This document shows, piece by piece, positions 40,001 to 49,471 of a stretch of 64,000 bases of DNA (position 1 is the stretch's first letter; every line of letters begins with the position of its first letter). Origin of the DNA: Methylomonas sp. AM2-LC. Lineage in GTDB: Bacteria; Pseudomonadota; Gammaproteobacteria; Methylococcales; Methylomonadaceae. The stretch is from NCBI RefSeq assembly GCF_039904985.1, contig NZ_CP157005.1, positions 2,604,001-2,668,000 on the forward strand, read 5' to 3'. Position numbers and translations under genes: made by a program. The notes beneath the pieces are model-generated. The model made no database searches. It saw nothing but the letters and a program-made list of their open reading frames with translations, and was not told the DNA's origin.

Positions 40001-40627
40001 TTAGCGGAGTTCGCTGGAGCGTTTAGTTAAGCTTGGATGTTTAACAAGTACAATAGCTTCAACAGGCTGTTCATCAAACAAGTCGCGTTGAATGGACTTT
40101 AGTGATTCAATTTTTTTAAATAATCCGATTTTTTCATCTGCTCTTTTGAGCGATGTTACACTCATAAAATTGATTAGAGTTTCGAGGTCTTGAATATTTT
40201 TAATTTTAATAAATTCTTTGGTTTTGTTTACGTAAACTAAACCAACTTTGTTTTTTTCAACAAGTTCAATTACATTACTCAGGGTTCCTGTACTGCTGGC
40301 GTCCCAAATCATAAAACCATAGTCGCAGTCCGCAGCCATAGCTTTATCTTTTGCGGTAAAATATTGTCGAGTACCGGGTTTGTAGTTGGAGCTAATTTTC
40401 TTAGTGACCCAATTCCCAAGATTGTTTCTTGGCGTATCTCCAGAGCAATATACGACAACAGAACGCAACCCGTTGCATTTAAAGAACTCTTGAATAGAGC
40501 TATCAACCCCATCAGCATCACCAATAATTACCTCAAGTTTCGATGAAATAATATTTTTTAGTCGCTCAATGACTTTAGTGTCGAGCTTTTTAATCTTGAT
40601 TGAGCCGGATACAAAAACATTTGTCAT
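40001..40627 (-). CDS. SLOG/YpsA-like nucleotide-binding protein of unknown function
   Basis: A 208-residue protein with a Rossmann-like N-terminal domain: FVSGSIKIKKLD, VIIGDADGVDSSIQEFF (resembling the GxxxGxD nucleotide-binding turn of SLOG/YpsA families) and ADCDYGFMIWDASSTGTLSN. The C-terminal 70 residues are charged and helical. SLOG proteins are predicted to bind or process nucleotide-derived ligands, often in conflict systems. It overlaps the upstream phosphoribosyltransferase by 4 bp, so the two form one translationally coupled unit. Family assignment is by motif only. Confidence 0.7.
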   Translation of the reverse strand: MTNVFVSGSIKIKKLDTKVIERLKNIISSKLEVIIGDADGVDSSIQEFFKCNGLRSVVVYCSGDTPRNNLGNWVTKKISSNYKPGTRQYFTAKDKAMAADCDYGFMIWDASSTGTLSNVIELVEKNKVGLVYVNKTKEFIKIKNIQDLETLINFMSVTSLKRADEKIGLFKKIESLKSIQRDLFDEQPVEAIVLVKHPSLTKRSSELR

Positions 40628-41208
40628 GGGTTTTTCCTGGTTATTGTAGCGACAAAAATTTTCTTGATTTTTGTGTATTGCCTTAACATAGCTGTAGCTG
40701 CTTCGAGTGATGACCCAGTGTCATAAAGATCATCTACAATCAGTGCATTATATGAGCCTTCCACTAAAACGTCATTAATCTTAAAGGCTTTACAGAGCGC
40801 TTTAACGCGATCTTCCTTTGATGGCATATTTTTAACTTGATCCGTAGATGCAGTTTTTACTAGAACATTGTCAATGTAGGGAATGTTCATTAATGCCGCA
40901 ACTTGATTTGCAACTTCATTTACAGGCTGGAAAGCTCTTAGCTTGGATGCCGGCATGGGCAAGATAAATGATGCACTTTGGAAAAAATGCCCCAGAGAAT
41001 CGACAATCTGTTGCCCAAGTGCGTCAACTTGGTTACGATCAGAACGGAATTTTAACTGATATAAAGCCTCGCCAATCTCTGTTCTTGTCGTATCAAACAT
41101 AGGGTGCCCGTAATTGTTGTAACCGATAAAAACACTACCGAGAGAGTGCTTGTCAAGAGAATAACCAGTATCCCAGTTGCCAAATATTTTTTGTACGTTT
41201 ACTTTCAA
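40624..41208 (-). CDS. Phosphoribosyltransferase (ComF-like) paired with the SLOG-like protein
   Basis: A 194-residue protein. The PRPP-binding loop is visible as ALIVDDLYDTGSSLEAA, preceded by SFILPMPASKLRAFQPVNEV, typical of ComF-like type I phosphoribosyltransferases. There is no zinc-finger N-terminus as in ComF itself; instead residues 1-60 are a distinct segment (NNYGHPMFDTTRTEIGEALY). With the SLOG-like partner it could make and sense a ribosyl nucleotide signal, but that is speculation. No competence gene is nearby. Confidence 0.78.
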   Translation of the reverse strand: MKVNVQKIFGNWDTGYSLDKHSLGSVFIGYNNYGHPMFDTTRTEIGEALYQLKFRSDRNQVDALGQQIVDSLGHFFQSASFILPMPASKLRAFQPVNEVANQVAALMNIPYIDNVLVKTASTDQVKNMPSKEDRVKALCKAFKINDVLVEGSYNALIVDDLYDTGSSLEAATAMLRQYTKIKKIFVATITRKNP

Positions 41209-41828
41209 AAGTCACCTAAATATGAGGGTTTTCTTTTCAATTTGAGTAAGTAGACTAGCGTTGGTGTTGCATTCCTTCGTGGGTTCAGGGCCCTAGGCTG
41301 GGTTGAACAACGTGAAACCCAGAAAATTCTTTGAAATTACCGGGTTTCTTTGCATTGAAGTTTTCCTTTGGATTACAACGCTTATCAGCTTCGAAGCAGG
41401 GTTTTATTATCATTCAACTAAGCCTTCTTCTGCAAGCCAAACATTGGCTTATTTCCAGTTTTTGGTTGTAGGTAAAATCGTACCAACTGGCGCTACTTGG
41501 CCGCACTTTGTCAGTCTTTGCCCCATCTAATCTGAGCAAGCAAACTTAAATGTTGGCTATTATTTGAATTTTTACAACTACTCTCGGCTACGTTGGCTTA
41601 ATAACACTGATTTGTGTCTCCATCTATTTCTCATCAGCTATGCCTACGTGTAAAACCTAAAACTACGTTATATCACGTATTTTTGAATTAATTATTGTGT
41701 TATATAACATAGTTTAATTAACTTCTAATTATACGATAAGTATATCTATTTGAATTATATTCTGTTTATATTCTGGGCATATACTTTGCTTTTGTTGTTG
41801 TTTTTATAATAATAAATGAGGCATTGTA
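41209..41828. other. Intergenic region upstream of the TonB receptor
   Basis: About 620 bp. It contains a 22-bp element at 41531-41552 (TCTGAGCAAGCAAACTTAAA plus TG) shared with 51935-51956, and a sigma-54-like promoter near its right end. The frame 41303-41530 contains no recognisable domain and I reject it. Confidence 0.45.
41775..41790 (+). promoter_or_regulatory. Sigma-54-like promoter upstream of the TonB receptor
   Basis: GGGCATATACTTTGCT matches TGGCAC-N5-TTGCT with correct GG-to-GC spacing of 10 nt; the first T and final C of the -24 box differ. It lies 38 bp upstream of the GTG start at 41829. No clear enhancer site was found close by. Confidence 0.5.
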
Positions 41829-44225
41829 GTGGACTTTAAACGCAAACTTTTATACTTGGCGGTTTCTACAGCTTTATTGCCTAGCACAATGGTTCTGGCT
41901 GCTGATACTGTTGCGGGTACAGGTAATTCTGAGCCAACAGTGAGTTCAGAGAGTGATGCGGTTAATACTTTAGATACCGTAAAAGTTTCTGCAGTGAGTG
42001 TGGGGCGAGGCAGTAATGTTGAAAAAATGGATATTAGTACCACTGTTATTTCCAGACAGCAAATTCAGGAAAGTGCGGAGCTGACTCTCGATCAAATTTT
42101 GAATCGGCAAATGGGCATTTTTACGTCCAATACCTTGCCTGGTCAAACTGACCCTACCGGTGCCACGGTGCAAATGCGTGGTTTTGGTGCCAGCGGCGAA
42201 AAAGTATTGGTTACTGTGGACGGTGTGCCCATCAATGACGGATTTTTCAGAACTATAGACTGGAACCAAGTTCCAAAGGATACCATTGAAAAAATCGAAA
42301 TTATCCGTGGTGGCGGTGGGGCGGCCATGTGGGGTAATCTTGCTGAAGGTGGGGTTATCAATATTATCACTCGCGAGCCAATAAAAGATGAAAAACGCGC
42401 TGGCGCAGCCTACGGTTCTTTTAATACTGTAGCTGGTGATTTGGCGGGTACTTTGTATCACAGCAGCGATGTGAAAGTAGGGGCTAACTTTAATGCCATT
42501 TCGTCTGATGGCTATAATATGACGCCTAACGCTTATCATGTGACACCTAATATCAGCGCGACGGTTAATAGCACCAATAACGGTTTAATATCTGCCTATT
42601 TTACACCTAACGATTATTCCAAATATTTTGTAAAGTTTCTGGCTTCTGAGCAGTTGATGGATAAAGGGGCGGGTGGTTTTGCGCTGGGTAATAACCAATG
42701 GTACAAATACGATTTTCGCAGCGGTGGTGAAATTAAATATTCCAAAACCGGTAGTATGAACTTCAATGCCTATTACAATCACTCGGAACAGGACCGAATG
42801 AATGGTGCTTTGATACAGCCAAATGGTTCAGGCTTAACCATCAGTGGTGTAGCCAATGATCCTAATCAATCTTATTTGACACTACTGGCAAATTCTAAAG
42901 CCTATGCCCAGCAAATTGAATCTCAGCAATACCAAACCTATGGTGCTGCGGCTTTTATTCAGGAACAGTTTCATGGCAATTGGGGCGATGCTAAAGATGT
43001 TAAAGTAGGTTTTGATGCGCGCGGTATTAATATTGATGATACTATGCAAGTTAATGCAGCTGTATCATCATCAACCTCTTCAACGTTAAATCCCGGATCG
43101 TTTTTGGCTAATGGCAGCACTTACAAGTATGCCAACATTAACACGAGTGCCAGCAATGCCTTTGAAGGTATTTTTGCACAAGCCACATTCAGCCCAAAAG
43201 ATATACCACTGGATGTAACCGTTGGTTTGCGGGACGATTTTTGGCAAGCGTTTGACGCTTATGGTACTACCAGTTTGTATAAAACCAACGGTACTTTTAA
43301 CAAACCTACGTTCGCTAACAAAACACCTAGCCAGGGATTTTATCAGTTTAATCCGCGCTTAGGTTTAAAGTATATGTTTGATTCTGGCGTGGATTTACGC
43401 GGTGCCATTTACAGAAATTTTGCCGCCCCTGGTATGAATAATCTGTATAGAACTTATTATGGTTCTAATGCTGCTTACGAGGCAAACGCTTCCTTGAATC
43501 CAGAAACCAACTTTGGTCAAGAGATTGGGATCGATTTTACTAATGATACGGTCAAAACCAAGTTTACTGCTTACCATAATGAACTGAGTAATTTTATTAA
43601 CAGTGTCACCTTGTGTAACACGGGTGCTACCTGTACAGCTGGTGGTGCTAATAGCTATGTTAACCAATTTAATTTAAGTTCTAATACTACCTCAATCGGT
43701 TGGAATCAAAACATCGGCACGGCTACTATGGAAGGCGGTGAGTTTTCGGTGGATTGGCAAGCAACCCCCACCTTTGATATTAATGCTGGCGTAAATAGAA
43801 CATGGGCGTATATGAACTCATTTACTGGTCAATTTGCTGCGCTAAATGCTGCTTCTGCGGCGGGTAACCATGGTGTTGCTGCGTATTATTTGAATAGACA
43901 AATTCCTAATGTGCAGCCCTGGACTCTGAATTTGGGTGGTAAATGGGATTTCTATCCAGACTTCTCTGTCTCTTGGACAATTAAAAGCTGGCCAGCCTAT
44001 TGGACCAATACACAGGCAATACCTGGTAGTAACCAGCAAAATACTGCGGCCACTACTGCGGACATGCACTTTAATTACAAAGCCAATAAACGTCTTGATT
44101 TGTATATCAATGCGCAAAACTTGTCTAATGCTTCTTATATCACCACCAACTCAAATGGCACTTCTTCCATACCAACCATGGGTATGCCACGAAATATCAT
44201 GGGTGGTTTTAAGTTTAGCTGGTAA
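41829..44225 (+). CDS. TonB-dependent outer-membrane receptor
   Basis: A 798-residue receptor starting at GTG 41829. The signal peptide ends near VLAAD (about 24), the plug domain includes STTVISRQQIQESAELTLDQ, VQMRGFGASGEKVLVTVDGV and IEIIRGGGGAAMWGNLAEGG, and the barrel ends in FKFSW with a terminal aromatic residue. It is followed by a sialidase-fold lipoprotein on the same strand, with a hairpin between. The ligand is unknown; the partner's His and CxCC motifs raise metal uptake as a possibility. No Fur box was seen upstream; a sigma-54-like element is. Confidence 0.93.
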   Translation: MDFKRKLLYLAVSTALLPSTMVLAADTVAGTGNSEPTVSSESDAVNTLDTVKVSAVSVGRGSNVEKMDISTTVISRQQIQESAELTLDQILNRQMGIFTSNTLPGQTDPTGATVQMRGFGASGEKVLVTVDGVPINDGFFRTIDWNQVPKDTIEKIEIIRGGGGAAMWGNLAEGGVINIITREPIKDEKRAGAAYGSFNTVAGDLAGTLYHSSDVKVGANFNAISSDGYNMTPNAYHVTPNISATVNSTNNGLISAYFTPNDYSKYFVKFLASEQLMDKGAGGFALGNNQWYKYDFRSGGEIKYSKTGSMNFNAYYNHSEQDRMNGALIQPNGSGLTISGVANDPNQSYLTLLANSKAYAQQIESQQYQTYGAAAFIQEQFHGNWGDAKDVKVGFDARGINIDDTMQVNAAVSSSTSSTLNPGSFLANGSTYKYANINTSASNAFEGIFAQATFSPKDIPLDVTVGLRDDFWQAFDAYGTTSLYKTNGTFNKPTFANKTPSQGFYQFNPRLGLKYMFDSGVDLRGAIYRNFAAPGMNNLYRTYYGSNAAYEANASLNPETNFGQEIGIDFTNDTVKTKFTAYHNELSNFINSVTLCNTGATCTAGGANSYVNQFNLSSNTTSIGWNQNIGTATMEGGEFSVDWQATPTFDINAGVNRTWAYMNSFTGQFAALNAASAAGNHGVAAYYLNRQIPNVQPWTLNLGGKWDFYPDFSVSWTIKSWPAYWTNTQAIPGSNQQNTAATTADMHFNYKANKRLDLYINAQNLSNASYITTNSNGTSSIPTMGMPRNIMGGFKFSW

Positions 44226-44309
44226 GTAAAGTCCATGCAGAGTGCAGGTGCGGTTGCTGATAGGGGTAACTCGGAACACTGTTGCTTTATCAAGATAGGC
44301 TATTATTTC

Positions 44310-44335
44310 AACGCTACTGTTATGTCAGTAGCGTT
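44310..44335 (+). terminator. Hairpin between the TonB receptor and the lipoprotein gene
   Basis: A perfect 10-bp inverted repeat (AACGCTACTG and CAGTAGCGTT) with a 6-nt loop lies 85 bp after the receptor stop. The T-run is short (GTTTCACTCTTT), so it may attenuate rather than fully end transcription into the following lipoprotein gene. Confidence 0.6.
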
Positions 44336-44400
44336 TCACTCTTTAGCGGGCAAACTGAAAACGACACCATTTAGTGCGACCAACTGCTGTTCTTAGGATT

Positions 44401-45639
44401 ATGAATTATAAAAACTTATTGCTTGTATTATTTACCTTAACACTATGTGCTTGTGCAACGGATTACAGTACCCCGTTGGCTACCCAGGCCAGCCATCAAC
44501 AGCACCATGGTGCTGAAAGCCCTCAATGCTCGGCCAGTAAAACACCCAGTATTCAGTGTTCAAAGACTGTGACTTCTGCTTTTGATCATCAAGGCAGATT
44601 GTGGGTAACGTGGGTTGATCATAATCATATCTATCTGCAATCATCACTTGATCAGGGTGATCATTTTTCCGCACCGCAGTTGGTTAATCGTGTAGAGGAA
44701 GCTGTGATTGCTCACGGGGAATATCGTCCAAAAATCAAGTTCAATGCTCAGGATACTATTTTTATTACCTGGACAGTGGCATTGGAAAAGAAAAACACCG
44801 GACATATACGTTTTAGTCGATCTAGTGATGGCGGAAATACCTTTAGTGAGCCAGTTACCATTAACGATAATCTGGACGTTATTGGGCATCGTTTCGACAG
44901 TTTACTTATCGGTAAAAACGGTGAATTATGGATAGCTTGGCTGGATGCACGCGATAAAGAACAAGCAAAACTTGTTAACCAACCGTTTGAAGGATCGAGT
45001 TTGTATTTTGCTTACTCTGAGGATGGTGGTATTACTTTTCATGCAAACCAGATGGCAATCAATCATACCTGTGAATGTTGTCGGTTAGGGTTGGAGTTGG
45101 ATAACAATAATTTGCCTGTTGTTCTCTGGCGGCATGTGTTTGCTGGAAATATTCGCGATCATGCTTTGCTACGCTTTCAGGATAGCCTTAAACCTGGGAC
45201 CTTACATCGAGTAAGTAATGAAAACTGGCAAATTGACGCCTGTCCACACCACGGACCCGCCTTGGCAATAGACAGTAGCGGCAACTATCATGTGGCCTGG
45301 TTTAGTGGTGCCAGCGGACGGCAGGGCTTGTTTTATGCTAACTCTTCGGATGGTGGATTACATTTTTCCAACCCTTATCCTTTTGCTAGTCAGGGGGCAG
45401 GGCATCCTGCTGTGATATCTCAAGGACAGACAGTGGCATTACTTTGGTCGCAATTTGATGGTGAACAGAATCAATTAATCTTACAGCTGTCGCATGATTC
45501 CGGTGTTAGTTGGAATTCTCCGCAAACAATTGCTAGAACGGCGCTAAGTGCTGATGATGGCTTTTTATTAACGGATGGACAGCAATTATATGTGTCTTGG
45601 CAAACGGGGGATGGCTATCAATTCATGCAAATTGAATAA
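44401..45639 (+). CDS. Sialidase-fold (BNR repeat) lipoprotein with CxCC motif
   Basis: Starting at ATG 44401 (MNYKNLLLVLFTLTLCACAT), the product is about 412 residues with a lipobox (LTLCAC). BNR/Asp-box repeats (SSDGGNTFS, SEDGGITFH, SSDGGLHFS, SHDSGVSWN) define a sialidase-type beta-propeller. It lacks an obvious arginine triad, so glycosidase activity is doubtful. It carries HQQHHG near the N-terminus, HTCECCRLGL and ACPHHGP, which look suited to metal binding. The frame can start nine codons earlier at 44374, which would bury the lipobox. It probably acts with the upstream receptor; a copper or heme role is only a guess. Confidence 0.8.
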   Translation: MNYKNLLLVLFTLTLCACATDYSTPLATQASHQQHHGAESPQCSASKTPSIQCSKTVTSAFDHQGRLWVTWVDHNHIYLQSSLDQGDHFSAPQLVNRVEEAVIAHGEYRPKIKFNAQDTIFITWTVALEKKNTGHIRFSRSSDGGNTFSEPVTINDNLDVIGHRFDSLLIGKNGELWIAWLDARDKEQAKLVNQPFEGSSLYFAYSEDGGITFHANQMAINHTCECCRLGLELDNNNLPVVLWRHVFAGNIRDHALLRFQDSLKPGTLHRVSNENWQIDACPHHGPALAIDSSGNYHVAWFSGASGRQGLFYANSSDGGLHFSNPYPFASQGAGHPAVISQGQTVALLWSQFDGEQNQLILQLSHDSGVSWNSPQTIARTALSADDGFLLTDGQQLYVSWQTGDGYQFMQIE

Positions 45640-45739
45640 CAGTAGGCATGCGTTTATATCACTTTTATACTGAATTACCCTGTTTTTATATTTGTATTCG
45701 TGATGAGTTATGAATTTTTAAAGTTACCGTGTCATTTCA

Positions 45740-45768
45740 TTGTTGCTAATCGCAGCTACGCGGGCTGA
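45740..45768 (+). repeat. Short dispersed repeat (TTGCTAATCGC type)
   Basis: TTGCTAATCGCAGCTACGCG followed by GGCT. It is a close copy of the element at 46880-46907 and, inverted, at 39587-39613. Confidence 0.6.
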
Positions 45769-45805
45769 AGTAGCTGGAGAAGGGCTCACTGCTATAAGGA
45801 GTTAT

Positions 45806-46225
45806 TCAATCATTTTCCAATAAATTTTGAAACGGCTGGCGATTTTTCCAGCGATACGCACCAAAGTCACGTTTGTCAGTAGAAACGATGCGACCATGCC
45901 CCAAATGCTCTGCAAGTACAACTAATGAAGCATCTGCAAAATCCATGGGCAAATCAGCATATTGCGACATCAACTCTTCACAGCGAAACAGATGAGATGC
46001 TGTAATATCAAAAAGTCGAAAGGCACTGCGGTGATGACTACGTAAAAAAGCTGTTGCGAAGCGCTCACCCCTGCGCTTTTGTAACAGGTAACAAACTTCT
46101 GTAATAACGGGGATTGTGGTTATAAGCGGCTCTTGAAGCGTTTTAGCTACTTGAAGTGCAAGGTCATGAAAATTATCACTATCATCTAAAATTGCAACCC
46201 AAAAACCAGTGTCCGCAATAATCAC
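45806..46225 (-). CDS. PIN-domain toxin (VapC-like ribonuclease)
   Basis: A 139-residue PIN-domain protein. The acidic metal-binding residues expected for VapC ribonucleases are visible: Asp5 (MIIADTGF), Glu in VITEVCYL, Asp in PMDFADASLV and Asp in VSTDKRDFGAYR. Its start overlaps the upstream antitoxin gene by 4 bp, the usual toxin-antitoxin arrangement. The RNA target is not predictable. Confidence 0.9.
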   Translation of the reverse strand: MIIADTGFWVAILDDSDNFHDLALQVAKTLQEPLITTIPVITEVCYLLQKRRGERFATAFLRSHHRSAFRLFDITASHLFRCEELMSQYADLPMDFADASLVVLAEHLGHGRIVSTDKRDFGAYRWKNRQPFQNLLEND

Positions 46226-46473
46226 TCATTGCCCCATAGATGCTGTTTATAATTAACAGAAAGATTTCCGTCGCCATGTAGACAGCCAATTAATCCTTCA
46301 TCAGCAAAAATACTTAGCATTTTTTGCCCTTCAGTTTCAGGGGCTTCAACTCTTTCATCAATTGCTTTTGTCACAATGTCAGCCACGATTTCAGAAAGTG
46401 GTTTTTGTAGGCGTTGTTGTAACTCTAGTAGACGTTCGGCATAAACATCGTCTAATTCAGCTTCAATGTGCAT
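46222..46473 (-). CDS. Antitoxin of the PIN-domain toxin
   Basis: An 83-residue protein preceding the PIN toxin with a 4-bp overlap. The N-terminal half (AERLLELQQRLQKPLSEIVA) resembles ribbon-helix-helix or CopG-like antitoxin helices, and the C-terminal tail (LSIFADEGLIGCLHGDGNLS) would wrap the toxin. The antitoxin role rests mainly on gene order and size. Confidence 0.78.
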   Translation of the reverse strand: MHIEAELDDVYAERLLELQQRLQKPLSEIVADIVTKAIDERVEAPETEGQKMLSIFADEGLIGCLHGDGNLSVNYKQHLWGNE

Positions 46474-46924
46474 TGCAGATTCCCCAAAAGTTATTTGTAA
46501 ATTTTACGCTATTTTTTGCGAATCGTGATTATTCTTGAGCCACTCAGTTTACCGATAGTAATTTCTACGGAGTTGTCTTTCAGCCAGTCTAGGTAACACA
46601 ATATTTATGCGCCACTAGCTCGGTTATTAGTTAATGGTATTACTGGGCGTTGATTACGCAATGTACCAAAATATAATTATATAATTGATAGACATACATA
46701 TTATTTCTGCTACGTTTAATGGTAAGGTTGGACTGCAATTTATTCCCTCGATTACGCGTTGAGACTGTTAAAGTATTCAATTTTTAAAATATTTACCAGT
46801 ATATCTAGTGGTAAAAAATCACAAAAACAACTATATATAGGATATTTTGACAAAAATTATGAATACTTTCACCGTCTCCGTTGCTAATCGCGGCTACGAG
46901 GGCTGATTAGTTGATAGGTTGCCA
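46474..46924. other. AT-rich region with a short dispersed repeat
   Basis: About 450 bp between divergent genes. It carries the repeat GTTGCTAATCGCGGCTACGA, then GGGCTGA (46880-46907), immediately upstream of the small membrane protein. The toxin-antitoxin promoter should lie in the left part; nothing else is recognised. Confidence 0.45.
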
Positions 46925-47215
46925 ATGAACATAGCAAAATTATATTTTGGACTTGCATCATCAATCGTTATTTTCATAGTCAGTCTGCCTTGGCTTATGC
47001 GCTATTTTGTACCTGGTACAGAAATGTTAATTTTGATTGTTGGTTCACTTTTGTTAGCTTTCGCCACAGTCGCAATCTTATCCATGCTGAGTCAAAGCGC
47101 TAGACAATTTATAAAATCAAACAAAGCTAAATACCTTATTTATTTATCAGTATTTATCTCTGTTTTATATAGTGCTTTTGCTGTGTTACTTATTATTTAC
47201 CCATTAGATATATGA
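46925..47215 (+). CDS. Small three-helix membrane protein, unrecognised
   Basis: About 96 residues from ATG 46925 (a TTG at 46919 is also in frame). Three hydrophobic segments are clear (around 5-25, 33-52 and 70-92), with a short charged loop (SARQFIKSNKAK). No family was recognised. The dispersed repeat ends just upstream, so its promoter context is unusual. It is likely real because the helix pattern is coherent over the full length. Confidence 0.55.
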   Translation: MNIAKLYFGLASSIVIFIVSLPWLMRYFVPGTEMLILIVGSLLLAFATVAILSMLSQSARQFIKSNKAKYLIYLSVFISVLYSAFAVLLIIYPLDI

Positions 47216-47469
47216 TCCTTGTGATTAGGGTGGGTTTAATCAAACATACGAATGTTTCGTAAACTATCCTATTGTAAAACAAAGCTATATAGAAATTCAG
47301 ACTTAACATGTTGTCTTGCGGCTAAAACCACCCTTAAACCTTTTGTCTATTCATTATACAAAGAGCAATGCGATTAAAAAATTCGACATAATCTAACATT
47401 GCAAATTATTCCATGAATGTGTAATATTTAATTTCTGTCAATTACATTGAACATTAACTGGTATAAACA

Positions 47470-49359
47470 ATGAAGGATCAGCAGCAGCGCATTAACCCTT
47501 ATAAAATAGCTTTTTATATTCTGGCTATTGTTATCCTTACATTATCTGGACTGCTGGTATTGAACCACGGCTCACTAATTTATCCTCCACCTATCAGTGT
47601 TGTACCCGCTAATATCACGCCAGCCATAACACCAAAACCGCTATTGTCTCAACAAGATATTGATACGGAAGTGAGTAAACTAATCGGTACATCGCCTGAT
47701 TATCCAACACGCTTCGAGCAAGCTATGCGCGTAAGGGCTAATATAAACAAAGGTGAATTTCCTGCTGCAAATACGATAATTTCAGACTTTCTGCATCAGG
47801 GATTGAAAAACAACTGGCGCTTTCAACCTACCAAGTATTTTTTTGATTTAATTACCGAAGATTCTAATGAAAAATATCTGGAAAGCTTAAACAACTGGGT
47901 TAAAAAACAGCCTAACAACGCTATTCCTTATTTGCTACGCACAAAATATCATTACAATACTGGTTGGGATATACGCGGGAATGGTTATGCCAATAAAGTA
48001 CCGGATCAACGTATGAACCAGTTTATACAGCATTTGGAATTAGCTATGCAGGATTTAAACAAGGCTATGCAGCTAGATGACAATCCCTATTATGCCAAAC
48101 TGTTAATCGATATTCTGGGTGCTTTTGGCGATGATGACAGTCAGGCAACAGCTTTTCAGAAAATTCTGGCAAAATATCCACAACATTTAGGTTTGTTTCA
48201 AGCCCGTTTGAATAATTTGCCACCAAAATGGGGCGGATCTGTTGAGCAAATGTATGCATTTGTTGATAAATACGCAAAGCCTGCCCCTATAGATTCGCCT
48301 TTAAAAATTCTGTATTTAAATCTTTATACTGGACTTTTAGATGTGGCATCCAGTCATTGTTATGCAAAAAAAGCCAAACCTGTTGAGGACTGCGTTCAGT
48401 CGTCCATTGCTGAACTTGCTACTGCCGAATTGCAACAAAACGTTCAGGATGCTTTGCAAATGCAGCATTATGCGGATCATTATCAGTTTATTCTGTCGGT
48501 GTATGATGCCTTAGATCAAATAACGCATTGCCGATGCTATGAAAAAACAAATGGCACTTTATTGCAATGGGCTGCCAATGGCATAGGCAATAATAATGAA
48601 CTGCTGGCGCCAGAGCCTGCGAAAAACAATTTCATGCTGGACAGTTTAATTGCCAAAATATGGGTTAATAAGCAACATTATGGCGAAGCGGAAAAATTGT
48701 ATCAGCGTGCAATTGCCAATGTGCCAAATTTTCAGTTTTCCAGTCAGGAGTTAAAAGACCTTTCTATGGCAAATCTTTATGATGATTTGGCGTTTCTATA
48801 TGCTGATATGCAACAATATCAAAAAACAATCATTTATCAAAAAGCAGCAGAACGCCTTGACGGAATTTATCGTCCAAACCGCAGTTACCTGCAATGCTTA
48901 GCTTATTATAATCTTAAGCAATTTGATAATGCCTTACAGGCATGCTCACAACAGATAGATATCGGTGATGATGTGAATTCTCGGTATTTACGTGGCCGCA
49001 GCTATCAGGACATGGGTAATCTTCAGTTGGCAATTGATGATTTCCATGCAGTAGCTGAACAATCACGGACGGACGGCTATCAGAACGATGCGGCTATTAA
49101 AATCGGGCACATTTATACGGTAAACGGTGACTTTCAGAAATCGCTGGATACACTTAATCACTATACTTACCTGTTTGATGACGACTTACAGAACGACCAC
49201 GTTCTTGCCATCAGTTACAACAATCGGTGCTACGCCTACATGAAACTGGATAAACTTAATGAAGCATTAGCCGATTGCAATAAGTCCTTAACTTACGAAC
49301 AACTACCTGATGCCCTGCAAAAACAGCATGATATTCAACAACGACTGAATGGCAAGTGA
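47470..49359 (+). CDS. Membrane-anchored TPR protein with DUF4034-like region
   Basis: A 629-residue protein with one N-terminal membrane anchor (about 11-30, IAFYILAIVILTLSGLLVL) and a large soluble remainder. Residues about 60-260 resemble DUF4034 (AIPYLLRTKYHYNTGWDIRG). The C-terminal third is TPR-like (AEKLYQRAIANVPNFQFSSQ, NDAAIKIGHIYTVNGDFQKS, NNRCYAYMKLDKLNEALADC). It is probably a periplasm-facing scaffold. Function is unknown. It precedes the broken DUF2569 gene by about 110 bp on the same strand. Confidence 0.75.
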   Translation: MKDQQQRINPYKIAFYILAIVILTLSGLLVLNHGSLIYPPPISVVPANITPAITPKPLLSQQDIDTEVSKLIGTSPDYPTRFEQAMRVRANINKGEFPAANTIISDFLHQGLKNNWRFQPTKYFFDLITEDSNEKYLESLNNWVKKQPNNAIPYLLRTKYHYNTGWDIRGNGYANKVPDQRMNQFIQHLELAMQDLNKAMQLDDNPYYAKLLIDILGAFGDDDSQATAFQKILAKYPQHLGLFQARLNNLPPKWGGSVEQMYAFVDKYAKPAPIDSPLKILYLNLYTGLLDVASSHCYAKKAKPVEDCVQSSIAELATAELQQNVQDALQMQHYADHYQFILSVYDALDQITHCRCYEKTNGTLLQWAANGIGNNNELLAPEPAKNNFMLDSLIAKIWVNKQHYGEAEKLYQRAIANVPNFQFSSQELKDLSMANLYDDLAFLYADMQQYQKTIIYQKAAERLDGIYRPNRSYLQCLAYYNLKQFDNALQACSQQIDIGDDVNSRYLRGRSYQDMGNLQLAIDDFHAVAEQSRTDGYQNDAAIKIGHIYTVNGDFQKSLDTLNHYTYLFDDDLQNDHVLAISYNNRCYAYMKLDKLNEALADCNKSLTYEQLPDALQKQHDIQQRLNGK

Positions 49360-49471
49360 CGAGGGCTTACTGCTCACCACGAACGGACGCATAATTACTT
49401 TTTACCAGACGCTTTTTACTATCCAGTGACGGCCGTTTATATAAACCATCAGTGATATTAGAGGTAATAAT

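Noticed and set aside
41303..41530. 75-codon plus-strand frame upstream of the TonB receptor
   Set aside because: It begins in intergenic sequence resembling a common repeat (GGGTTGAACAACGTGAAACC) and has no coherent domain.
44401..45639. True sialidase
   Set aside because: BNR repeats are present but the catalytic arginines and nucleophile pair were not identified, and the gene context is a TonB receptor.
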